From assembly GCA_021812735.1 (NCBI GenBank), contig JAKAMV010000566.1, positions 1 to 6,880 on the forward strand: DNA of 6,880 nucleotides, given 5' to 3'. Below are positions 1 to 4,948 of this stretch, in pieces. Made by a program: the position numbers and the translations under genes. Numbering within the stretch: position 1 is the first letter of the stretch; the number at the start of each line of letters is the position of its first letter. This DNA is from Chloroflexota bacterium (GTDB taxonomy: Bacteria; Chloroflexota; Limnocylindria; Limnocylindrales; CSP1-4). A model generated the notes under the pieces. The model saw only the letters and a program-made list of their open reading frames with translations, searched no databases and had not been told where the DNA came from.

Positions 1-491
1 GGCTGCATCCCGTGGCCGCCGAGGCCTACGCCGCGACAGGCCTCGCCGGCGAGATCCGGTCGAACGTCCACCGGTCGATCGTCGCCCGGGCGGTTGAGCT
101 GCTGGGCGCCTGCGCCGAGGCGCGCGACATCATCGACGACGACCGGGCGCCTGCCGCGCCCAAGGTGCCGTTCACACCCCGGGCAGGCGTGGCCGCGTGG
201 TCCACCGAGGCGCCGCGCGGCCTGCTCCACCACCGCTACGAGGTGGACGAGGACGGGCAGGTCACGGCCGCCCAGATCGTGCCGCCCACGAGCCAGAACC
301 AGGGTGCGATCGAGGCGGACCTCGCCGCGTTCGCGCCGCGGGTGCTGGACCTGCCGCATGCCGAGGCGACGCAGCGCCTCGAGATGCTGATCCGCGCCTA
401 CGACCCCTGCATCAGCTGCGCGACCCACTTCCTCGACCTGCGGATCATCGATCGCGGGCGGGAGCCGGGGCGAGCACCGGCAGCCGAATGA
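1..491 (+). CDS. [NiFe]-hydrogenase large subunit, C-terminal part (group 3-like, 5' end outside window)
   Basis: This is the catalytic subunit of a [NiFe]-hydrogenase, which oxidises or evolves H2 at a Ni-Fe(CN)2CO centre. The reading frame is open from base 3 (Leu-His-Pro-Val), so the first in-frame GTG at 12 is internal and the N-terminal CxxC half is missing. The visible part carries the family block EAPRGLLHHRYEVDEDG (about 198-248), then PPTSQNQ, and the C-terminal nickel ligand motif DPCISCATH (402-428). The first Cys of that motif (408-410), the second Cys and the His are all present. A 20-residue tail follows the His; in this family a dedicated endopeptidase removes such a tail after metal insertion. 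The EAPRG and PPTSQNQ wording resembles cytoplasmic group 3 enzymes, especially NAD(P)-linked group 3b (sulfhydrogenase alpha type), rather than membrane-bound group 1. The subgroup is inferred from memory of motifs. Small-subunit and diaphorase genes would lie upstream, outside the window. Confidence 0.93.
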   Translation, partial: LHPVAAEAYAATGLAGEIRSNVHRSIVARAVELLGACAEARDIIDDDRAPAAPKVPFTPRAGVAAWSTEAPRGLLHHRYEVDEDGQVTAAQIVPPTSQNQGAIEADLAAFAPRVLDLPHAEATQRLEMLIRAYDPCISCATHFLDLRIIDRGREPGRAPAAE

Positions 492-536
492 GGTCGTCTC
501 CGCTGGCGTGTGCCTGCGGGGACGGGCTTGTCATCT

Positions 537-551
537 ATGAAGAAGCGGGCC
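537..551 (+). repeat. Left subterminal inverted repeat of the insertion sequence
   Basis: The plus strand reads ATGAAGAAGCGGGCC. The reverse complement of 1841-1855 reads ATGAAGGAGCGGGCC, which matches at 14 of 15 positions; the mismatch is A against G at the seventh base. In transposase orientation this is the right (downstream) end. Confidence 0.8.
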
Positions 552-727
552 GGGTCAAGGGGGTGGATGGGTTCTGAGGGGCTTCGACATCGGTGCTCCC
601 TTCCTCGGCCGAACTGACCAGGTCTTCCGGCGGCTGGGCCAGTCATCTATTCGAGCGGGGTGCTCATGGTGTTGTTCGGCCCGGGCGGCTCAATCACTAA
701 CGGCGGCCGTCAGCGTGAGGCCATGAC
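552..727 (-). ncRNA. Candidate bridge RNA / seekRNA region of the insertion sequence
   Basis: These 176 bases lie between the transposase stop codon and the downstream inverted repeat. Neither strand has a convincing protein. IS1111-type elements encode their guide RNA here. Two hairpins are visible. One spans 687-722, directly after the transposase. The other spans 613-643: its outer stem is 613-616 with 640-643, it has a small internal loop, its inner stem is 618-621 with 634-637, and its apical loop is 12 bases. The sequence around the second hairpin repeats nine bases of the left border (642-650 equals 530-538). It also carries, on the minus strand, ACCTGG, which equals 1862-1867 at the right border. 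These could be target-guide segments. Transcript ends, strand and function are inferred, and the guide matches are short. Confidence 0.45.
687..722 (-). other. Long imperfect hairpin just after the transposase stop
   Basis: On the minus strand a 9-bp stem (CGCTGACGG with CCGTTAGTG, two G-U pairs) closes a CCG loop. After a two-base bulge it extends by CTCA with TGAG and a terminal GG with CC. It starts 5 bases past the transposase stop codon (728-730). No U-run follows, so a classical intrinsic terminator is unlikely. It may be the 5' stem-loop of the guide RNA, or an end to transposase translation or transcription. Confidence 0.55.
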
Positions 728-1771
728 TCAAGACGAGCGCGCCGGGAGGGAGCGGGAGGTTCGCTGGAGCGGCGGGTACGCCCGGCACCCGTCGGGATCG
801 CGCAGGGCATAGAAGGCGAGGGTCAGCAGCCGGCGGGCGAGGGCGACCCTCGCGATCTTGTTGCCGCGGCGGTGCTCGATCGGGTCGGCGAACCGGTGGA
901 GCGAGGGCGCCCGGCCGATCCGGGTCGCCGCCTCGACCATCGTCCAGCGCAGCCAGCGGCTGCCCTGCTTGCTGATGTGCCCCCGCCTCGTGTGGTCGGC
1001 GCTGCTGCGCTCGGTCGGGGTGAGCCCGGCCCACGACGCGAGCCGGTCGGCCGTGGGGAAGCGGTCGATGTCGGCGGCCTCGGCGATGACCGTGGCCGCG
1101 GTCAGGAACCCGATGCCCGGGATCGGCATCAGCCGCCGCACCCGGTCGTCGCCCCGGAACAGGACCTGGAGCTCGCGGTCGGCGGCAACGATCTCCCGGC
1201 CGAGGTCGTCGATCAGGCGCAGGTTGGCCGCCAGGCGAGCGGCGACCACCGGGCGCAGGCTGAGCGAGGCCAGCTGCTCGCGGCCGGCGCGGCCGAACAG
1301 GTCGCTCATCGGGACCGGCACCCCCGCGTCGGCGCAGACCGCGTGGACCTGGCTCTTGAGCCGGCTCCGCATCCGCACGAGCGAGACGCGCATCCGGACG
1401 AGTCGCCGGGCGTCCCGGACCTCGGGCGGGGCGATCCAGGCCTCGGGCAGGAGGTTGGTGCGCAGCAGGTGGGCCAGGGTCCGGGCGTCGACCGCGTCGT
1501 TCTTCACCCGGCCGGAGCTGATCGCCTTGGTCGCGAGGGGGTGGGCCATGTGCGCCTCGATGCCCGCGTCGGCCAGCAGGTCGGCGAACCAGCCCCAGCC
1601 GTACGTCGCCTCGAACACCACCGAGAACGGCTCCGGGGCGAGCTCGCCGAACACCCGCCGGAAGGCGTCGGGGCTGTGGTCGAAGCGTCGCTCGAGGACG
1701 ACCGTGCCGCCCTCGTCGAGCGCCACCACGTGGCTGAGCTTGCGGTGCAGGTCCACGCCGAGGTACACCAT
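728..1771 (-). CDS. IS110-family transposase (DEDD recombinase), 347 aa
   Basis: This is the transposase/recombinase of the insertion sequence. The N-terminal RuvC-like domain (about residues 1-150) shows the acidic set: D7 in GVDLHR, E54 in VFEATYGW, and D92 and D95 in KNDAVDARTLA. A coiled, basic central part follows (about 120-210). The C-terminal Transposase_20 domain begins with a helix-hairpin-helix-like IPGIGFLTAATVIAEA (217-232). It continues with SWAGLTPTERSSADHTRRG and ISKQGSRWLRW. S256 or S257 is the likely nucleophilic serine described for this family. Length and domain order are normal, with no frameshift, so the enzyme looks intact. The ATG at 1771-1769 is preceded by a strong ribosome binding site AGAAGGAGG at 1788-1780 with 8 bases of spacing, which supports this start. 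Known family members recombine DNA under the guidance of a small RNA from the element's own non-coding end. A frame continuing upstream to 1820 in another phase is an artefact. Confidence 0.95.
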   Translation of the reverse strand: MVYLGVDLHRKLSHVVALDEGGTVVLERRFDHSPDAFRRVFGELAPEPFSVVFEATYGWGWFADLLADAGIEAHMAHPLATKAISSGRVKNDAVDARTLAHLLRTNLLPEAWIAPPEVRDARRLVRMRVSLVRMRSRLKSQVHAVCADAGVPVPMSDLFGRAGREQLASLSLRPVVAARLAANLRLIDDLGREIVAADRELQVLFRGDDRVRRLMPIPGIGFLTAATVIAEAADIDRFPTADRLASWAGLTPTERSSADHTRRGHISKQGSRWLRWTMVEAATRIGRAPSLHRFADPIEHRRGNKIARVALARRLLTLAFYALRDPDGCRAYPPLQRTSRSLPARSS

Positions 1772-1796
1772 GTCCTGGGCCTCCTTCTGATCGCTT

Positions 1797-1843
1797 GCCT
1801 CCGACGGACCGAAAGGTCACGTCCTAAGCATCGGATCGGAGGC
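1797..1843 (-). other. Compound stem-loop in the upstream end of the insertion sequence
   Basis: A perfect 8-bp inverted repeat pairs GCCTCCGA (1797-1804) with TCGGAGGC (1836-1843). It encloses a second hairpin, GACC-GAAA-GGTC on the plus strand (1807-1818), which can be lengthened past one bulged base. It lies between the inverted repeat and the transposase ribosome binding site, so it would sit in the transposase leader. It could shield translation in read-through transcripts, or be part of the end recognised by the recombinase. Confidence 0.45.
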
Positions 1844-1855
1844 CCGCTCCTTCAT
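1841..1855 (-). repeat. Right subterminal inverted repeat of the insertion sequence
   Basis: This is the partner of the repeat at 537-551 (14 of 15). In transposase orientation it is the left (upstream) end. It supplies the TGA (1854-1852) that now ends the MutS-like frame, so the last codons of that frame are element-derived. Confidence 0.8.
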
Positions 1856-3135
1856 GGCATCACCTGGCGCCCGATCTCGGAGCCCTCGCGCTCGTTGGTG
1901 GAGGCGAACGACTCGTTCATCAGGACGAGGCTGTCCGATGTCAGCCCGTCCACGATCGCGCTCATCCGCCGCAGCTCCTCGTCGAGCTTGCCGCTCTCGA
2001 GGCTCGTGTCCTCCTCGCGTCGGAAATGGGTGAACACGCCGGGCCGGACGTCGGCCCGGAACGCCTCGGCCGAGACGAACATGCCGCTCTGCATCATCAG
2101 GTGGGCGAGCCCGAGGCTGCGCAGGAACGTGGACTTGCCACCCCGGTTCGCCCCCGTGACGACGATGAGGGCCTTCCCTTCCCCGTCGATGTCGTTGCCG
2201 ACGACCCGTCCGGGCACGCTCAGGCTCATGCTGACGTCATACAGCCCCCGAGTGAGGAGTGCTGGAGTTCCGCGTGGCAGCGCCTCGGGTCTACAGATCG
2301 GCTCCCCCTTGCGGGTGAGCGCCTCGGCCAGGTTGAGGCAGCCGACGTAGAAGGCGGTCTCCGTCCGCAACTGCACGAAGTAACTCAGGATGTGATCGGT
2401 CGACCGGGCGAGGGCGTTTGCGGCGAGAGCGACGCCGCGCCCCCGAAGCTCACCCAAGGTCCGCGCGCCCGCCTCGTCTCGGGGCGCGAGCTGGTAGACG
2501 TAGGTGTCGGGCTCGGGGAGTCCGAGCCGCTCGCGCCAGCCCCGCTTGCGCACCCGCCGGCGGAGCACGTAGTCCGTGCTCCGGTTGCCCTCGCCGAGCG
2601 ACGCGCTGACCAAGATGCCGGTGCCGGCCTGCAGCCGTCGGATGTGCCCATCCACCTCGCCAAGGAACGTGTCGTCCAGCTCCGCTGCGATCTCGGCGAA
2701 CAGGCGCCGGAAGCCCTCAGATTCCACGTCGGCGGCGCGGGCGTCCGCCATGGCCCGAAGCTTGCGGATGGAGCCCACCACCGCCTGGAGGACGTCCACC
2801 GAGCGGCGGAGCGAGGACTCGGGCTGCCGCGAGCTGTACCCCCAGACGTGTCGCTCGCTCTCGAGCGCCCCCTGGGCAAGCGCGTGGAGCTCGCGCACCA
2901 GGGCGGGCTGGCGCAGGACGTCGGCGAGGATGTCCTGGCGGTAGCGGATCTCGTCGGGGTCGCCGAGCCCGGCGAGGATCGCGGCGCGCGAGACCCCCCA
3001 GACGAGGCGGTCCTTGCCCGCCATGGCACCGACCAGGATGTCCAGGCCCAGGTCCGCCGTGAGCGTCCCCGCGGAGACGGGCGGCGCGGCGGCAGGATCG
3101 AAATCGCGATCTCGGTACATGAGCCAAACTCTCAC
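1852..3135 (-). CDS. MutS-like ATPase A, truncated at the C-terminus by the insertion sequence (427 aa left)
   Basis: This is a MutS-family ATPase without the mismatch-reading N-terminal domain: a helical lever/clamp-like region (about 20-300) followed by the ATPase domain. Walker A is GANRGGKS (328-335), then HFRREEDTSLESGKLDEELRRM (370-391), then a Walker B of the form LVLMNE (403-408) followed by SFASTNEREG. Asn407 replaces the usual Walker B Asp. The frame ends at M426-P427. The last real codons are near 1860, and the TGA is inside the inverted repeat of the insertion sequence. By alignment to its neighbour, about 76 residues are missing, including the switch-loop region and the C-terminal dimer contacts. 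The product is therefore probably inactive or altered. The GTG start at 3135 overlaps the stop of the upstream paralogue by 2 bases and has GAGG 9 bases ahead. It gives MRVWLMYRDRDFD, which fits related proteins better than the internal ATG. The exact DNA role is unknown; it is not MutS1 or Smr-bearing MutS2. Confidence 0.85.
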   Translation of the reverse strand: MRVWLMYRDRDFDPAAAPPVSAGTLTADLGLDILVGAMAGKDRLVWGVSRAAILAGLGDPDEIRYRQDILADVLRQPALVRELHALAQGALESERHVWGYSSRQPESSLRRSVDVLQAVVGSIRKLRAMADARAADVESEGFRRLFAEIAAELDDTFLGEVDGHIRRLQAGTGILVSASLGEGNRSTDYVLRRRVRKRGWRERLGLPEPDTYVYQLAPRDEAGARTLGELRGRGVALAANALARSTDHILSYFVQLRTETAFYVGCLNLAEALTRKGEPICRPEALPRGTPALLTRGLYDVSMSLSVPGRVVGNDIDGEGKALIVVTGANRGGKSTFLRSLGLAHLMMQSGMFVSAEAFRADVRPGVFTHFRREEDTSLESGKLDEELRRMSAIVDGLTSDSLVLMNESFASTNEREGSEIGRQVMP

Positions 3136-4793
3136 GGCCGGAGCCTCGTGCGCATCCGCTTGTATGTCAGCCCGTGCTTCTCGGCGAGGGCCATGGAATA
3201 GGCCAGCCCGTCCGCCGCCCGACGGACGACCCGGAAGGTCCGACGGGCCGGCTCATCGGGGTCGACCGTGCTGACCATGCTCACGATCGACGGGTCGAGC
3301 GTCGAGAGCTCGTGGAGGAAGGTCACCGCGATGGCCAGGCAGCCCCGCTCGAGGATCGCGCGGACCACTTCGGTGTTGATGAGCAGCTGGTCGTGGAGGG
3401 TGGTGGAGCTGAAGCTCTCGTTCATCACGAGGAGGCTGCGGGCCGTCGCCGCCTCGAGGATGTCGCGGATCCGGCAGAGGTCGTTCTCGAGCTTGCCGCT
3501 CAGGTCCTCGACCCGCTCCTGCCGCTCGAAGTGCGTGAAGATGCCGTCCACGAGGGGGAGCCGCGCCTCCGTGCCGGGGACGGGAACGCCGAGGGCCGCC
3601 AGGTGATGGAGTTGCCCGAACATCCGGGCGTACGTCGTCTTGCCGCCCTGGTTTGGCCCCGAGACCACCAGCATGCGCTCGGTGTCGTCGAGCCCGACGT
3701 CGTTGACGACGATCTTCTGGTCACTCGACGCCACCTTCGTGGCGAGGGCGAGGTCGAAGGCGTCGCGTGCCTCGACGGCCCCGCGATCGGCCGTGACCGT
3801 CGGGTAGGCGAAGCGCAGCCCGCGCCGCGACACGCGGTCCATGAGCTCCACGTACGCGACGTAGAACTGGACCTCGCGGTCGAAGCGACGGAGCACCGGA
3901 TCGAGGAACTCGCGATGCCGGCCGGCGACGTCGTCGAGCGCCCCGAACACGCCCGGGAACAGCAAGGCGACGCGATCGAGCACAGCCGCCTCGACATGGT
4001 CCATCTGGGGCCAGGTGGAGTGATCGAACTCGTGGGCCTTCGCGTTCCCCTGCCGGAACTTCTCGAACGCGGCGAGGATCTCAGCGCCGTAGTCGGGCTC
4101 CGACTCGAACCGACTGACGGCCACCCGGTCCTCGACGAACCGGAGCCGGTAGCGGACGCCGCCGAGATCTGCCAGGAGTCGCTTGGTGTCCGAGGCAAGC
4201 TCGACGAACGCCGCCGAGCCCACATACCCGTCGAGGTAGCCGCGGAGCCCGCGGAGGCCACTGGAGCGCGGGGCAGTCGTCGTAAGTGCACCCCGCAGAC
4301 TGGTCGCTGCTTCGCAGTACGCGTTTGCCGCGTCGAGGATCCACCGCTCCTGCTCGTAGCGGTACCGCGCCTTGTCCGCCCGGGCCAGACGCTCCCGGAC
4401 CCCCTGCATCCCCTCGGCGAAGGCGTGGATGACGCGCAGGATCGCGGGGTCCTCCAAGTCACGGAAGACCTCGTGTCGATACTGGATCGTCGCCAGATCA
4501 TCCACCCGCGCCCGGAAGAACGGATCGAGATCGTACTGGGCACGCCCGCCCACGAGCGCCGCGACGATGTCGTCGAGGTGGAGGTCGATAGAAGTTTCCG
4601 GAGAATCGTGGGAGGCGACGGGTTCGGCGGGCCCTCCGCCGCGCCACAGGATGCTCCTGAACGGCACGTCCTCGGCGCTGGTGCCGGCGGGACGCCCAGC
4701 CTGCACGGATGGCCCACTCTGGGGGCGTGACCCGTCAGGTCGGCGAGTGCTCCGCTGCTCGGTTGGGACGACCATGACCTCGACGACCTCCAC
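3132..4793 (-). CDS. MutS-like ATPase B, full length (553 aa)
   Basis: This is the intact partner of the truncated MutS-like gene downstream. A low-complexity, charged N-terminus (1-45) leads into FRSILWRGGGP. A long helical clamp-like region follows (about 70-340), with QYRHEVFRDLEDP (104-116) matching the YRQDILADVLRQP of the partner. The ATPase domain has Walker A GPNQGGKT (379-386), HFERQERVEDLSGKLENDL (421-439), Walker B LLVMNE (454-459) with Asn in place of Asp, then SFSSTTLHDQ. The switch region reads VTFLHEL (490-496), where canonical MutS has THYHEL, so the first His is Phe. The end is RTFRVVRRAADGLAYSMALAEKHGLTYKRM. The length suits the two-gene MutS-like family and is far shorter than true MutS (about 850). 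The start is uncertain: GTG at 4793 has AAGG 6 bases ahead, while the in-frame ATG at 4775 has GGAGG 11 bases ahead. It is likely to work as a heterodimer with protein A; the substrate is unknown. Confidence 0.88.
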   Translation of the reverse strand: MEVVEVMVVPTEQRSTRRPDGSRPQSGPSVQAGRPAGTSAEDVPFRSILWRGGGPAEPVASHDSPETSIDLHLDDIVAALVGGRAQYDLDPFFRARVDDLATIQYRHEVFRDLEDPAILRVIHAFAEGMQGVRERLARADKARYRYEQERWILDAANAYCEAATSLRGALTTTAPRSSGLRGLRGYLDGYVGSAAFVELASDTKRLLADLGGVRYRLRFVEDRVAVSRFESEPDYGAEILAAFEKFRQGNAKAHEFDHSTWPQMDHVEAAVLDRVALLFPGVFGALDDVAGRHREFLDPVLRRFDREVQFYVAYVELMDRVSRRGLRFAYPTVTADRGAVEARDAFDLALATKVASSDQKIVVNDVGLDDTERMLVVSGPNQGGKTTYARMFGQLHHLAALGVPVPGTEARLPLVDGIFTHFERQERVEDLSGKLENDLCRIRDILEAATARSLLVMNESFSSTTLHDQLLINTEVVRAILERGCLAIAVTFLHELSTLDPSIVSMVSTVDPDEPARRTFRVVRRAADGLAYSMALAEKHGLTYKRMRTRLRP

Positions 4794-4809
4794 GTGTGCC
4801 TTGACACGT
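4792..4809. promoter_or_regulatory. Six-base inverted repeat over the MutS-like B start codon
   Basis: ACGTGT (4792-4797) and ACACGT (4804-4809) form a perfect inverted repeat with a 6-base spacer. It overlaps the upstream GTG start and its AAGG ribosome binding site. As DNA it could be an operator; as RNA it would hide the upstream start and favour the ATG at 4775. It is short enough to be chance. Confidence 0.25.
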
Positions 4810-4948
4810 AGAGACCATTAGCGGCTGGATGCCGCGGTCCATCGGGCGGATCGTCCGATCGGCGAGCCTCATCGCCACCGACATCCTAGCTGATCCGCTG
4901 CCGAGCGTCGTCGAACGGGCCGGCCCCGCACGAACGACCCTCCGAGGA
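4794..4948 (-). promoter_or_regulatory. 155-base gap, probable leader and promoter of the MutS-like gene pair
   Basis: This is the only sizeable gap in the minus-strand gene block, so transcription of the MutS-like pair probably starts or is adjusted here. A TAGGAT hexamer on the minus strand (4888-4883) resembles a high-GC -10 box, but no good -35 lies 16-18 bases before it. Just past the upstream gene, CCTCC (4939-4943) can pair with GGAGG (4952-4956), a weak hairpin without a U-run. No small gene was found. Promoter placement is a guess. Confidence 0.25.

Larger units (their letters stand above)
537..1860 (-). mobile_element. IS110-family insertion sequence, probable IS1111 subgroup, about 1.3 kb
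   Basis: The element contains one DEDD transposase gene read on the minus strand. Its borders are estimated from a 15-base inverted repeat pair (537-551 and 1841-1855, 14 matches) and from the point where the MutS-like reading frame at the right loses family similarity (about 1856-1860). The non-coding space is asymmetric: about 85 bases upstream of the transposase and about 190 bases downstream. That layout and the subterminal inverted repeats are known for the IS1111 subgroup, whereas classical IS110 members carry the long non-coding end upstream. No target-site duplication is seen, as expected for a family that recombines at a short core. An AT dinucleotide occurs at both edges (537-538 and 1859-1860) and could be the core. 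The exact ends are uncertain by several bases. Confidence 0.82.

Noticed and set aside
398..646. Minus-strand 82-codon frame over the hydrogenase end and the element border
   Set aside because: I tested it as a remnant of the MutS-like tail and found no MutS motif. It overlaps the conserved hydrogenase C-terminus and crosses the element end.
530..650. GTCATCTAT repeats (530-538 and 642-650) as a target-site duplication
   Set aside because: The second copy lies inside the non-coding end of the element, not at its far border, and this family makes no such duplication. I kept it as a possible guide or decayed end copy instead.
872..2350. Long plus-strand reading frame (492 codons) across the transposase and part of MutS-like A
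   Set aside because: It runs antisense to two clearly recognisable proteins, spans their boundary and has a low-complexity, Arg/Gly/Pro/Ala-rich product. It is a by-product of high GC content.
3174..4730. Plus-strand reading frame of 518 codons opposite MutS-like B
   Set aside because: It is a mirror frame of a strongly conserved ATPase, and no domain is recognisable in it.
4801..4823. TTGACA at 4801-4806 as a plus-strand -35 box
   Set aside because: No -10-like hexamer lies 16-18 bases downstream, and no plus-strand gene follows.
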